Positions 9,174 to 17,810 of a stretch of DNA of 64,000 nt are shown in pieces (the stretch's first letter is position 1; each line of letters opens with the position of its first letter). The DNA is taken from assembly GCF_039543225.1 (NCBI RefSeq), contig NZ_BAABJI010000004.1:186001-250000 (forward strand), written 5' to 3'. Made by a program: the position numbers and the translations under genes. The notes beneath the pieces were generated by a model, which was not told the origin of the DNA, ran no database searches, and worked only from the letters and a program-made list of their open reading frames with translations. This DNA is from Mucilaginibacter defluvii. GTDB taxonomy: Bacteria > Bacteroidota > Bacteroidia > Sphingobacteriales > Sphingobacteriaceae.

Positions 9174-9318
9174 TGTCTTGAACCCGAATTTATGAATTAG
9201 AGAATTTACAGAGTTTGTCATGAACCGGAACTTGCTGAATTTTATAATTTAAAGAATTTAAGAAGCATGCAAAAAAATTCTGCCTATTCTCCAATTCTGT
9301 AAACTCTGGTTCAAGACA
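9174..9318. repeat. Palindromic intergenic repeat (TGTCTTGAACC ends)
   Basis: The element is bounded by exact inverted 11-mers, TGTCTTGAACC (9174-9184) and GGTTCAAGACA (9308-9318). Inside, AGAATTTACAGAGTTT and ATTCTGTAAACTCT are a second imperfect inverted pair, and TCATGAACCGG repeats part of the end motif. It fills the whole gap between lpxA and the ABC ATPase gene. It codes for nothing and resembles dispersed palindromic repeats I know from related genomes. Confidence 0.75.
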
Positions 9319-9323
9319 GAAAC

Positions 9324-10106
9324 TTATATCCCAAACCCCTTCATAATACCGCGCTGGGAGTTTTGTACAAAGTTTACAATCTCGTCGCGCTCAACCGTTG
9401 GGTTAAACTCAGCTTCGATTATATCGAGCGCCTTGGTAACATTGTATTTTTTCAGGAAGATGATACGGTAGATCTCCTGAATCTCATTAATGCTCTCGGC
9501 CGAGAAACCACGGCGCCGTAAACCTACCGAGTTTATACCGATATAAGACAATGGCTCACGGCCAGCCTTGGTATACGGTGGCACATCCTTACGTACCAGT
9601 GATCCGCCTGAGATCATGCTGTGCGCGCCAATCTCAACAAACTGGTGCACTGCCGATGTACCGCCAATAAAGGCGTAATCGTACACGTTGATGTGGCCGG
9701 CCAGCTGTACCGAATTGGCTATAATTACATTATCGCCCACCACACAATCATGCGCTACGTGTACATAGGCCATCAGCAGGCAGTTGCTGCCAATGGTAGT
9801 GGTGTTTTTGTCAAGTGCGGTACCGCGGTTAAGGGTAACGCATTCGCGGATAACGGTATTATCGCCAATGGTAACGGTACTTGGCTCGCCTTTATATTTT
9901 AAATCCTGCGGCGGGGCAGATACTACAGCCCCCGGAAATATACGGCAGTTTTTGCCTATGCGGGCGCCATCCATAATTACGCTGTTTGAGCCTACCCAGG
10001 TACCCTCACCTATCTCAACATCCTTATGTATGGTTACAAACGGTTCAATCACCACGTTATCGGCAATGCGTGCCTGCGGGTGTATATATGCCAAAGGCTG
10101 TATCAT
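9324..10106 (-). CDS. lpxA: UDP-N-acetylglucosamine O-acyltransferase LpxA
   Basis: 260 residues. LpxA starts lipid A synthesis by moving a 3-hydroxyacyl chain from ACP to the 3-OH of UDP-GlcNAc; it is a cytoplasmic trimer. The protein shows left-handed beta-helix hexapeptide repeats from residue 1 (PLAYIHPQARIADNVVIEPF) to about 190, the catalytic-histidine segment YVHVAHDCVVGD, and the family C-terminal helical part beginning NSVGLRRRGFS. It starts 3 bases after the lpxC/fabZ stop codon and is the last gene of the lpx cluster before the repeat. Confidence 0.96.
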   Translation of the reverse strand: MIQPLAYIHPQARIADNVVIEPFVTIHKDVEIGEGTWVGSNSVIMDGARIGKNCRIFPGAVVSAPPQDLKYKGEPSTVTIGDNTVIRECVTLNRGTALDKNTTTIGSNCLLMAYVHVAHDCVVGDNVIIANSVQLAGHINVYDYAFIGGTSAVHQFVEIGAHSMISGGSLVRKDVPPYTKAGREPLSYIGINSVGLRRRGFSAESINEIQEIYRIIFLKKYNVTKALDIIEAEFNPTVERDEIVNFVQNSQRGIMKGFGI

Positions 10107-10109
10107 GTA

Positions 10110-11537
10110 TTAATCTTTGTTTTTTGTTTTTACTATCTGGGCCATCAACTCGGCTTCAACTACAACGCGTTCGCCTACCATACCTACGCCTTTCATTTGC
10201 GCAATGCCACGGCGTATAGGTGCAACCAGGTCGCAGCGGAATATAATTGTATCACCCGGTGTTACCTTATCTTTAAAGCGGGCATTTTCTATTTTAAGGA
10301 AAAGCGTAATGTAGTTTTCCGGATCAGGCACGGTGTTCAGCACCAAAATACCACCAGTTTGTGCCATAGCCTCTATCTGCAAAACACCAGGGAAAAGCGG
10401 CGCACCCGGAAAGTGCCCCATAAACAAATCCTCGTTCATGGTAACGTTTTTTAAACCTACCACGTGAGTTTTGGTTAGTTCCAAAATCTTATCAACCATC
10501 AGAAATGGTTGACGGTGAGGCAATATGTCCATGATCTGCACAGTATCATAGTGCGGCTTCATGTTCGGATCGTAAACCTTAAGGTGTTTTTTGCTGCGTT
10601 CTTTTTTTATGAGTGCCTTAATTTTTTTGCCAAAGGCGATGTTTGCCGCATGGCCCGGCCTTGCTGCCATGATGTGCCCTTTAAGCGGAACTCCAACCAG
10701 GGCAAGGTCGCCTATCATGTCCAGCAGTTTGTGCCTTGCAGGCTCGTTCTGATGGCGTAGTTCAATATTGTTGAGGATGCCTTGCGGCGCAACTTTGATG
10801 TCCTTACGGTTAAACAGTTTGGCCAGGTGTGCCAATTCTTCCTCGTCAACCTGTTTGTCAACAACAACAATGGCATTGTTAAGGTCGCCGCCTTTAATCA
10901 GGTTGTGCTTTAACAGCATCTCCAGTTCATGCAAAAAGCAGAACGTGCGGCATGAGGCTATCTCCTTGGTAAACTCGTTAATGGTTGATATACTGGCATG
11001 CTGACTGCCCAGTACATCCGAGTTATAATCAACCATACAGGTAAAGCGGTAATCATCAAGCGGCATGGCCACCATTTCCACTTTACGTTCGGCTTCGGTG
11101 TAATGTATATTATGGGTAATATGATAATATTCACGGTCGGCATCCTGCTCAACAAAACCGCCGCCGGTTAGGGCGTTAACAAACTCAATGGCACTGCCAT
11201 CCATAATAGGCGTTTCGGGGCCGTCCAGATCAATCAATACGTTATCGATCTCCAAACCCACGAGGGCTGCCAGTACGTGTTCAACGGTACTAACGCTTGC
11301 GCCGTTTTGCGATATGGTGGTTCCGCGCGATGTGTCGGTAACGTTATCTACATCAGCATCAATTACCGGTTGCCCTTCAACATCCACTCGGCGAAATTTA
11401 TAGCCATGGTTTTCGGGGGCTGGGTTAAAGGTCATGGTAACCTTTTCGCCGGTGTGCAAACCGGTACCTGAAACAGATACAGGCAATTTAATAGTTCGTT
11501 GTTTTACGTTCATATAGTTAACATTAACTGCACTCAT
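10110..11537 (-). CDS. lpxC/fabZ: Bifunctional LpxC deacetylase / FabZ-type 3-hydroxyacyl-ACP dehydratase fusion
   Basis: 475 residues. The N-terminal part (about 1-310) is UDP-3-O-acyl-GlcNAc deacetylase: [20 protein letters not shown] carries one zinc histidine and [14 protein letters not shown] the second histidine and the aspartate. The C-terminal part (about 325-475) is Fab[16 protein letters not shown] with the catalytic His and [20 protein letters not shown] with the catalytic Glu. This fusion joins the committed step of lipid A synthesis to fatty-acid elongation in one polypeptide and is standard in Bacteroidota. Its start overlaps the lpxD stop as ATGA (11534-11537), which suggests translational coupling. 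Confidence 0.96.
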   Translation of the reverse strand: MSAVNVNYMNVKQRTIKLPVSVSGTGLHTGEKVTMTFNPAPENHGYKFRRVDVEGQPVIDADVDNVTDTSRGTTISQNGASVSTVEHVLAALVGLEIDNVLIDLDGPETPIMDGSAIEFVNALTGGGFVEQDADREYYHITHNIHYTEAERKVEMVAMPLDDYRFTCMVDYNSDVLGSQHASISTINEFTKEIASCRTFCFLHELEMLLKHNLIKGGDLNNAIVVVDKQVDEEELAHLAKLFNRKDIKVAPQGILNNIELRHQNEPARHKLLDMIGDLALVGVPLKGHIMAARPGHAANIAFGKKIKALIKKERSKKHLKVYDPNMKPHYDTVQIMDILPHRQPFLMVDKILELTKTHVVGLKNVTMNEDLFMGHFPGAPLFPGVLQIEAMAQTGGILVLNTVPDPENYITLFLKIENARFKDKVTPGDTIIFRCDLVAPIRRGIAQMKGVGMVGERVVVEAELMAQIVKTKNKD

Positions 11538-12577
11538 GTTTTGTTGTTATGCAGTTCAGCAATCATTTTTTCTAATTCGGCCACGCGCTTTTCAAGCCCG
11601 GGCAGGCGGCGCGTGTTTACATGCGCGCGTAAATAGTCCTTATAAGGCAGGTAAGGTGAGCCGCCCCATTGTTTACCTTCATCTTTTATAGAGCTGTTGA
11701 TACCGGTTTGTGCCGATAGCTGTGTACCTTTGGCAATGGTTAAATGCCCGGCAATACCTACCTGGCCGCCAATAACCGCCTGCTCGCCAATTTTGGTACT
11801 GCCTGATATACCCGCCTGCCCGGCAATAACCGTATTTTGCCCAACCTCAACATTGTGGGCAATCTGCACCAAGTTATCAATTTTTGCGCCTTTGCGTATG
11901 ATGGTAGAGCCCATAGTAGCACGGTCAACCGCCGTATTGGCGCCAATCTCCACATCATCTTGAATAATTACATTACCTATCTGGCTTATCTTTTTATAGG
12001 AGCCGTCAGCGTTTGGCGCAAAGCCAAAGCCATCGCTGCCGATAACCGCGCCGGAGTGAATAATTACATTATCACCTACAACACAGTCAAAATAAACTTT
12101 TACACCAGCAAATAAGGTAACATTACTACCGATGGTAACATTGTCGGCTATATAGGTATTGGGGTATATCTTGCTGTTGTCGCCTACGGTTGCATTCGGA
12201 CCAATGTAGGCAAATGCCCCTATAAACACATTGTTGCCCACCCTGGCGGTGGGGTGTATAAAGCTCGGCTGCTCAATGCCGGTTTTGTTTAGTTTGATGG
12301 TATTGTATTGCTCCAGCAAAACCGAGAAAGCGCTGTAAGCATTCTCAACCCGTATCAGCGTAGCGCTTACCGGGCCGGTTAATACATAATCCTCATTAAT
12401 AATAACTACCGAAGCGCCCGTAGTATACAGGTGCTGCTCATATTTAGGGTTAGCCAAAAATGAAAGCGATCCGGGGGTGCCTTCTTCAATTTTAGCCAGT
12501 TTATCAACCGCTACCAAAGCATCACCTTCAACAGTTCCGTTCAATAATAAGCTAATCTGCTGGGCAGTAAATTGCAT
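11534..12577 (-). CDS. lpxD: UDP-3-O-acylglucosamine N-acyltransferase LpxD
   Basis: 347 residues. LpxD adds the N-linked hydroxyacyl chain to the LpxC product in lipid A synthesis. The N-terminal uridine-binding domain starts [20 protein letters not shown]; hexapeptide repeats run from about 105 to 300, including [20 protein letters not shown], which holds the catalytic His region. The C-terminus is a short coiled helix ([16 protein letters not shown]). The gene overlaps lpxC/fabZ by 4 bases. It has its own well-formed promoter, whose -7 box ends 4 bases before the start codon. Confidence 0.96.
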   Translation of the reverse strand: MQFTAQQISLLLNGTVEGDALVAVDKLAKIEEGTPGSLSFLANPKYEQHLYTTGASVVIINEDYVLTGPVSATLIRVENAYSAFSVLLEQYNTIKLNKTGIEQPSFIHPTARVGNNVFIGAFAYIGPNATVGDNSKIYPNTYIADNVTIGSNVTLFAGVKVYFDCVVGDNVIIHSGAVIGSDGFGFAPNADGSYKKISQIGNVIIQDDVEIGANTAVDRATMGSTIIRKGAKIDNLVQIAHNVEVGQNTVIAGQAGISGSTKIGEQAVIGGQVGIAGHLTIAKGTQLSAQTGINSSIKDEGKQWGGSPYLPYKDYLRAHVNTRRLPGLEKRVAELEKMIAELHNNKT

Positions 12578-12581
12578 CGCA

Positions 12582-12612
12582 CAAAGTTATATGTTAATAT
12601 TAAAGCAACAAA
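12582..12612 (-). promoter_or_regulatory. Strong Bacteroidota promoter of lpxD
   Basis: On the minus strand TTTG (12612-12609) is followed after exactly 19 bases by TAACTTTG (12589-12582), a full match to the consensus. Four bases (TGCG) then lead to the lpxD ATG at 12577, so the mRNA is predicted to be leaderless or nearly so. Confidence 0.65.
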
Positions 12613-12631
12613 TAATACAAACGTTCATAAT

Positions 12632-13858
12632 TTATATCAATTGTTTAGGGTAGCACAGTATGTGCTTGGTAACCGTTTTGGCTAAGGCGGTAAGGTTGGC
12701 GTTATCGCTGGCGGCGGTTATATCCTTTACACTTCCATCCTTCATCAATATGCGTATGTTGGTATCGTCAACCTTGTAAGCATCATTCAGTACAGTATCG
12801 GTAAACACAAAAAAAGCGGCCTCTTCTTCGCTTATGTTGTAATATACGGATGCTTTTTGCCGGAGGTTGTTTACCATCAACTCATCCGGTTTACTGTTGG
12901 TAATGTCAACATGTAACAGATCGCGGTAAACCAGGTTGCGGCACAGGGTAGCTAAAATAACATCATCGCAATTAACCCAAACCTTTACAGCCGACATGAT
13001 GTCGGTATCGTCCATCTGCGCGAATATCTCCAGGTGTTCCGGGTTGTGAATAAACGCCTCCCTGCTGATTTCATAGTACAAAAAATGGCATAACGCAGGT
13101 GTACAAAACAGTTTTTTACCAATAAGCGCCAACTGGCGTGCGCGTACCAGTATTTTATTCAAACCCTGCTCGGCGGCTATAACCGTTTTATGCAGGTATA
13201 CCTGCCAGTACATCAGGCGGCGGGCGATCAGGAATTTTTCAATAGAATAAATACCCTTTTCTTCCACCACTATCTGCCCGTCGTACAGGTTAAGCATTTT
13301 AATAATACGGTCGCTGCCTACCATACCCTCAATTACGCCGGTGAAAAAGCTGTCGCGGTTAAGGTAATCCAGCCGGTCCATATCTAACTGCCCTGATACC
13401 AACTGATGCAGAAAACGGCGGGGATAGGTATCGTTAAATATATTAATAGCCATATTAAGCCGCCCGTCAAACTCAACATTCAGCCGGTTCATTAATAAGG
13501 ATGATATATCCTCATGGCTTATGCCCTGCACAATGGTGCTCTCGAGCGCGTGCGAGAACGGGCCGTGCCCAACATCGTGCAGCAATATGGCAATAGTAAC
13601 AGCTTCTTCTTCTGCCTCGCTGATCTCGTGTCCTTTATTGCGCAGAGTTTCAATAGCGAGCCCCATCAAGTGCATGGCGCCCAGCGCGTGGTGAAAACGG
13701 GTATGTATGGAGCCTGGATACACCATATGTGTCATGCCCGATTGCTTGATGTAACGTAACCGCTGAAAGTAACGGTGCTCAATCAGTTTAAACACCAGCC
13801 CCTCAGGTATGCTGATGAATCCGTATACCGGATCGTTAATGATCTTCTTTTTATTCAA
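12632..13858 (-). CDS. HD-domain phosphohydrolase (dGTPase/SAMHD1-like)
   Basis: 408 residues. The metal-binding HD motif is clear: TRFHHALGAMHLMGLAIETL, then AILLHDVGHGPFSHALEST, and later QLDMDRLDYLNRDSFFTGV. Proteins of this group hydrolyse dNTPs or act as related metal phosphohydrolases in the cytoplasm; the substrate of this one is not shown. The start is a TTG (13858): it gives the conserved N-terminus KKKIINDPVYGFI, while the first in-frame ATG lies inside the HD domain and no upstream ATG is available. It precedes lpxD on the same strand with a 54-base gap, but lpxD has its own promoter. It is divergent from porX. Confidence 0.88.
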   Translation of the reverse strand: MNKKKIINDPVYGFISIPEGLVFKLIEHRYFQRLRYIKQSGMTHMVYPGSIHTRFHHALGAMHLMGLAIETLRNKGHEISEAEEEAVTIAILLHDVGHGPFSHALESTIVQGISHEDISSLLMNRLNVEFDGRLNMAINIFNDTYPRRFLHQLVSGQLDMDRLDYLNRDSFFTGVIEGMVGSDRIIKMLNLYDGQIVVEEKGIYSIEKFLIARRLMYWQVYLHKTVIAAEQGLNKILVRARQLALIGKKLFCTPALCHFLYYEISREAFIHNPEHLEIFAQMDDTDIMSAVKVWVNCDDVILATLCRNLVYRDLLHVDITNSKPDELMVNNLRQKASVYYNISEEEAAFFVFTDTVLNDAYKVDDTNIRILMKDGSVKDITAASDNANLTALAKTVTKHILCYPKQLI

Positions 13859-13908
13859 TGCCTTAAAAAACTGTGCAAATGTGTTAAATATGCTTAACTA
13901 AAGTATCG

Positions 13909-13916
13909 TATATTTG
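13909..13916 (+). promoter_or_regulatory. -7 promoter box of porX
   Basis: TATATTTG matches TAnnTTTG fully. No clear TTTG lies 19 bases upstream. The box would give a leader of about 75 bases before the ATG at 13995, and it argues against earlier in-frame TTG starts that overlap the box itself. Confidence 0.45.
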
Positions 13917-13994
13917 TTATTTTTTGTTAACGCGCCTATTTACAAACAACAAAAGCCCGAAAATAAGGTTATAACCCAACTAAATAATATTACG

Positions 13995-15551
13995 ATGCAG
14001 GATACCACCATATTATGGGCCGACGATGAAATCGACCTGTTAAAGCCCCATATACTTTTTTTAAATGAAAAGGGTTATAAAGTAACCACCGTGACCAGCG
14101 GTAACGACGCCGTTGAAGCCTTTAAGAACGGTTACTTTGACCTGGTTTTTCTGGATGAGAACATGCCCGGCCTTACGGGCTTGGAAACACTATCGCAGAT
14201 AAAGAACCTGAACAATGATGTGCCGATTGTGCTGATCACCAAAAGCGAGGAAGAGTATTTGATGGAGGATGCCATCGGCTCCAAAATTGATGACTACCTG
14301 ATAAAGCCGGTTCACCCGAAGCAGATACTGCTCACCATAAAAAAACTGACTGAAAACAAACGCCTGGTTACTGAGAAAACAACCATGGCTTACCAGCAGG
14401 ATTTCCGTACGCTGGGCATGACGCTGAACGATAACCTGAGCTACCAGGAATGGATAGACGTGTATAAAAAACTTATCTACTGGGAGCTTGAACTGGAGCA
14501 ACTGGAAGATGCGGGCATGCACGAAATTCTGACCCTGCAAAAAGCCGAGGCCAATACGCAGTTTTGTAAATACATCGAAAAAAATTACCTAAACTGGGTT
14601 AAAAATCCGGAAAGCGGCCCCATCAGCTCACCGCAATTATTTAAGAAAAAGGTGTTCCCGAAACTGGACGGTGAGGGCAAGCCATTGTTTTTTATATTGA
14701 TAGATAACCTGCGTTACGATCAGTTCCGCATTATTAACCCGCTGATATCTGAATATTTCAGGCTGGAAGAAGAGGATATTTACTTTAGCATTTTGCCTAC
14801 GGCTACGCAATACGCGCGTAACGCCATATTTTCGGGCCTGATGCCGCTGGAGATGGAGCGCCGTTTTCCGGATAAATGGCAGAATGACGAGGACGAGGGT
14901 GGCAAAAACCTTTTTGAGGACGACTTTTTGGGTGACAACATTAAACGCAATCTGCGCAAGGAGTGTAAGTATTCATACCACAAGATATTGAACCTTGACG
15001 AGGGCAGATCGTTAAACGAGTCGGTTAACAACCTGATGAATAACGATTTGAACGTAGTGGTGTATAACTTTGTGGATATGCTATCACATGCCCGTACTGA
15101 TATGCAGATGATACGCGAACTGGCCAGCGATGATGCCGCTTACCGATCATTAACGCTATCATGGTTTGAGCATTCGCCGCTGTTTGAATTGTTGAAGTAC
15201 CTGGCGCAAAAGCAGGTAAGGGTAATTATTACTACAGATCATGGTACCATTAAGGTAAAAAACCCGAGCAAGATCATCGGCGACCGTAATACCAATACCA
15301 ACCTGCGTTACAAGCAGGGACGGAACCTTAACTTTAATGCCAAGGATGTGTTGCATATACGCAACCCGCACGATGCCATGCTGCCTAAGCTGCATGTAAG
15401 CTCAAGCTTCGTTTTCGCTAAAAATGATGGCTATTTTGTATACCCGAATAATTACAACCATTTTGTGAATTTTTATAACGAAACCTTCCAGCACGGGGGC
15501 ATTTCGTTAGAAGAGATGATCATTCCGATAGCTACTTACGGGCCTAAATAA
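13995..15551 (+). CDS. porX: PorX-type response regulator with PglZ/alkaline phosphatase-superfamily output domain
   Basis: 518 residues. The N-terminal receiver domain (about 1-125) has the acidic pair D10-D11, the phosphorylatable D54 in LVFLDENMPG and the Lys in YLIKPVHPKQ. The rest is a PglZ-type phosphatase-superfamily domain: FFILIDNLRYDQFRIINPL and IITTDHGTIKVKNPSK are the metal-binding stretches. This architecture is that of PorX, which in Porphyromonas gingivalis works with PorY to control type IX secretion and can cleave small phosphodiesters. I take the ATG at 13995 because the frame upstream runs through the promoter. The sensor kinase is not adjacent. The gene stands alone on the plus strand, upstream of the VapBC remnant. 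Confidence 0.92.
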   Translation: MQDTTILWADDEIDLLKPHILFLNEKGYKVTTVTSGNDAVEAFKNGYFDLVFLDENMPGLTGLETLSQIKNLNNDVPIVLITKSEEEYLMEDAIGSKIDDYLIKPVHPKQILLTIKKLTENKRLVTEKTTMAYQQDFRTLGMTLNDNLSYQEWIDVYKKLIYWELELEQLEDAGMHEILTLQKAEANTQFCKYIEKNYLNWVKNPESGPISSPQLFKKKVFPKLDGEGKPLFFILIDNLRYDQFRIINPLISEYFRLEEEDIYFSILPTATQYARNAIFSGLMPLEMERRFPDKWQNDEDEGGKNLFEDDFLGDNIKRNLRKECKYSYHKILNLDEGRSLNESVNNLMNNDLNVVVYNFVDMLSHARTDMQMIRELASDDAAYRSLTLSWFEHSPLFELLKYLAQKQVRVIITTDHGTIKVKNPSKIIGDRNTNTNLRYKQGRNLNFNAKDVLHIRNPHDAMLPKLHVSSSFVFAKNDGYFVYPNNYNHFVNFYNETFQHGGISLEEMIIPIATYGPK

Positions 15552-15568
15552 TTCTAAGCTTTTTTGCT

Positions 15569-15576
15569 TAAATTTG
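15569..15576 (+). promoter_or_regulatory. -7 box of the vapBC module
   Basis: TAAATTTG is a full match to TAnnTTTG and ends only 3 bases before the vapB ATG at 15580, again predicting a leaderless transcript. It overlaps the right arm of a short inverted repeat (TAAGC 15555-15559 / GCTTA 15566-15570) that may be a weak operator or terminator. Confidence 0.45.
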
Positions 15577-15579
15577 AGT

Positions 15580-15744
15580 ATGGTACTTACGTTAAAAACT
15601 AATAAAGATATTGGTAAGCTTAAAAAGGCTCTTGCTGACAGGAAAGTCGTAAAAAAGTTTGACGCTCAAAAATTTTGTGGTGTATTAAAAACTGACGAAG
15701 ACGGATTGACCATTCAGAAAAAGCTGAGAAATGAGTGGAACTGA
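15580..15744 (+). CDS. vapB: VapB-type antitoxin (small)
   Basis: 54 residues: starts MVLTLKTNKDIGKLKKAL, contains KKFDAQKFCGVLKTDEDG and ends QKKLRNEWN. This short, basic protein with a C-terminal tail of the type KKFDAxKFCGVLK...IQKKLRNEW is the usual partner of PIN toxins in Bacteroidota. It should bind the PIN toxin through its C-terminal part and repress the operon through its N-terminal part. Its last codons overlap the toxin start by 14 bases, a common toxin-antitoxin arrangement. The antitoxin gene is intact even though the toxin frame is broken. Confidence 0.8.
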   Translation: MVLTLKTNKDIGKLKKALADRKVVKKFDAQKFCGVLKTDEDGLTIQKKLRNEWN

Positions 15745-16104
15745 TATCTTTATTGATACTAATATTTGTATTTATTTACTAAATGGTGATGCTACACTTT
15801 CAGAATTATTGCAAGATCAAAGTATATCCATCTCTGTAATAACGGAGATGGAATTATATGCTTACCATCAGAATGATGATTCGGCAAAAGCAATTCTCGA
15901 TGACTTTATCAGATCTGTTTATGTGGTAAATATTGATGAAGAGGTTAAAGCAAACACAATTGCTATCAGGAAGAAGTATAGATTGAAACTGCCTGATAGT
16001 ATATTGCTGCATCAGCTATAACCTTCAATACTCCGTTAATCACCGCTGACAAAGGATTTAGGAGAGTTGGTCAGCTTGATCTTGTTATTTATCAAAAAAA
16101 TTAA
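15731..16104 (+). pseudogene. vapC: VapC-type PIN-domain toxin, broken by a single-base deletion
   Basis: The open frame gives 96 residues (stop at 16021) with the PIN start FIDTNICIYLLNG (D9), the middle acidic residue in VITEMELYAY (E41) and PDSI (D89). The stretch after about 16000 continues in another frame as IAASAITFNTPLITADKGF and RRVGQLDLVIYQ up to the stop at 16102-16104, which is the normal VapC C-terminus with the last acidic residue in TADKGF. One base missing near 16001-16004 (AGTATATTGCTG where AGTATAATTGCTG is expected) explains it; the repaired protein would have 124 residues, the usual length. The truncated product lacks one catalytic-site aspartate and the last strand, so it is probably inactive. 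Confidence 0.82.
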
Positions 16105-16105
16105 A

Positions 16106-16522
16106 GTGCAAATCAACGTTACATCGCTAAGCGAATTACCCGATGCTGCCCGCCAGTTAATTTCTCATGCCGGCACTAGCAAGATTTTTGTTTTTTATGG
16201 CGATATGGGGGCGGGTAAAACTACATTGATAAAAGAGCTGGCTGCCGCGCTTGGCGTTACCGAGGCGGTTACCAGCCCAACATTCTCTATCGTGAATGAG
16301 TACATAATCCCTTCTGGCAAAGCCTATCATTTTGATTTTTACCGGCTCAAAAAACAAAGCGAAGCGTTGGATATGGGCTATGAGGAATATTTTTACTCGG
16401 GCAATTACTGCTTTATTGAATGGCCCGAAAAAATACCTGATCTGCTGCCTGAGCACTACACCCGCGTGTCTATAACCGCTTTAGATGACAACCGGCGACA
16501 GCTTGTGGTTGAAAATATTTAG
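16106..16522 (+). CDS. tsaE: tRNA threonylcarbamoyladenosine biosynthesis ATPase TsaE
   Basis: 138 residues from a GTG at 16106. TsaE is the ATPase that works with TsaB and TsaD to make t6A at position 37 of ANN-reading tRNAs. Walker A GDMGAGKTTLIKELAAALG (about 32-50), VTSPTFSIVNEY and the HFDFYRL segment followed by FIEWPEKI are the family signatures. The longer frame from a TTG at 16067 would overlap the vapC C-terminal remnant, whose stop ends at 16104; I therefore prefer the GTG one base later. Alanine dehydrogenase follows 56 bases downstream on the same strand. Confidence 0.92.
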   Translation: MQINVTSLSELPDAARQLISHAGTSKIFVFYGDMGAGKTTLIKELAAALGVTEAVTSPTFSIVNEYIIPSGKAYHFDFYRLKKQSEALDMGYEEYFYSGNYCFIEWPEKIPDLLPEHYTRVSITALDDNRRQLVVENI

Positions 16523-16578
16523 GTGCGATTATTGTTTAAATCTGTATCTTCAACATCCGTAAATTTATTGCAAGCCAA

Positions 16579-17805
16579 ATGAGTTCAGGTAAATACAGCG
16601 GTTTTAGCGATGTGGCACGGCAGGCATTGATGCAAACCCAGGAATCAATGCTGGAAGTTAAAACCCGCAAGAACAAGCTCTACATAGGTATACCTAAAGA
16701 AGTTTCTTTCCAGGAGAACCGCATACCGCTTACGCCGCTTTCGGTAGCGTTGCTGGTAAATAACGGGCATGATGTAATGCTGGAAAGCAATGCAGGTAAA
16801 GCAGCCAACTTCCTGGATAAGGACTACAGCGAACAGGGCGGCCGTATAGTATATGATACCAAAACCGTTTACGAGGCTGACATCATCATCAAGATAGCCC
16901 CGCCTACCCTGGCCGAAATTGAGCTGATGAAACCGGGCCAGTTGCTGATATCGACCCTGCAGCCTGCCACCATGAAGGCTGAAGTACTACAAGCCTTGCT
17001 CAACAAAAAAATTACCGCGCTTTGCTTTGAGCACCTGCTCGACGAAGGCGGCACCCTGACCGTAGTGCGCGCCATGAGCGAAATTGTTGGCGCCACCTCA
17101 ATATTGATAGCTGCTGAATACCTGAGCAATGTTTTTGAGGGGAAAGGCTTGATGCTTGGCGGTATTACGGGCGTTCCCCCCACCGAAATTGTGATATTAG
17201 GCGCAGGCACAGTAGGCGAATATGCCGCGCGTACAGCCATATCATTAGGCGCCGAGGTAAAGGTTTTTGACCCGTCGATATACAAACTACGCCGCTTGCA
17301 GAATAACATAGGTAGCCGGGTATTTACCTCGGTTGTGCAGCCTATTGTGCTCGAGAAAGCCATTACCACCTGCGATGTAGCCATCGGTGCGCTGCGCGCG
17401 CAGGCAGGCCGCAGTCCGTGTATTATAAGCGAGGAAACCGTAAGCCGCATGAAGCGCGATTCGGTTATCATTGATGTAAGCATTGACCAGGGCGGCTGCT
17501 TCGAAACATCCGAGGTAACCAACCACACCAACCCTGTTTTCCGCAAGTACGACGTAACGCATTATTGCGTGCCAAACATAGCCTCACGTGTAGCGCGTAC
17601 CGCTACATATGCGCTCACCAACATATTCGCCCCGATACTGGTTGATATCGGCGACCAGGGCGGTATTAAAAATGTGATCTGGCAAAAAACAGGTGTGCGC
17701 AATGCGGTCTATATTTACCAGGGTCATCTCACCAACAAGCATTTAGGCGATCGTTTTAATATTCCTTGTAAGGATCTGGATCTGTTGATTGTATCCAACA
17801 TCTGA
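16579..17805 (+). CDS. ald: Alanine dehydrogenase
   Basis: 408 residues. Catalyses NAD-dependent interconversion of L-alanine with pyruvate and ammonium in the cytoplasm. After a 30-residue N-terminal extension come YIGIPKEVSFQENRIPLTP (substrate-binding Arg and Lys region), FEHLLDEGGTLTVVRAMSEI and the Rossmann NAD motif VILGAGTVGEYAARTAISLG, then VIIDVSIDQGGCFETSE, typical of alanine dehydrogenase as opposed to saccharopine-type relatives. A later insertion and tail (NVIWQKTGVRNAVYIYQGH) is seen in the Bacteroidota form. It starts 56 bases after tsaE, and the dipeptidase gene follows 5 bases after its stop, so ald and the dipeptidase are probably one unit that yields and uses alanine. Confidence 0.92.
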   Translation: MSSGKYSGFSDVARQALMQTQESMLEVKTRKNKLYIGIPKEVSFQENRIPLTPLSVALLVNNGHDVMLESNAGKAANFLDKDYSEQGGRIVYDTKTVYEADIIIKIAPPTLAEIELMKPGQLLISTLQPATMKAEVLQALLNKKITALCFEHLLDEGGTLTVVRAMSEIVGATSILIAAEYLSNVFEGKGLMLGGITGVPPTEIVILGAGTVGEYAARTAISLGAEVKVFDPSIYKLRRLQNNIGSRVFTSVVQPIVLEKAITTCDVAIGALRAQAGRSPCIISEETVSRMKRDSVIIDVSIDQGGCFETSEVTNHTNPVFRKYDVTHYCVPNIASRVARTATYALTNIFAPILVDIGDQGGIKNVIWQKTGVRNAVYIYQGHLTNKHLGDRFNIPCKDLDLLIVSNI

Positions 17806-17810
17806 TAACC

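Noticed and set aside
10026-10454. Plus-strand frame opposite the FabZ part of lpxC/fabZ
   Set aside because: Antisense to a well-conserved catalytic domain; product lacks any known motif.
15990-16020. Programmed frameshift in vapC
   Set aside because: There is no slippery heptamer, homopolymer run or downstream stem at the break; a plain one-base deletion or sequencing error is simpler, so I did not claim recoding.
16869-17546. A 225-codon minus-strand frame inside alanine dehydrogenase
   Set aside because: Antisense to a complete ald gene with clear NAD-binding and substrate motifs; no domain or signal in the antisense product.
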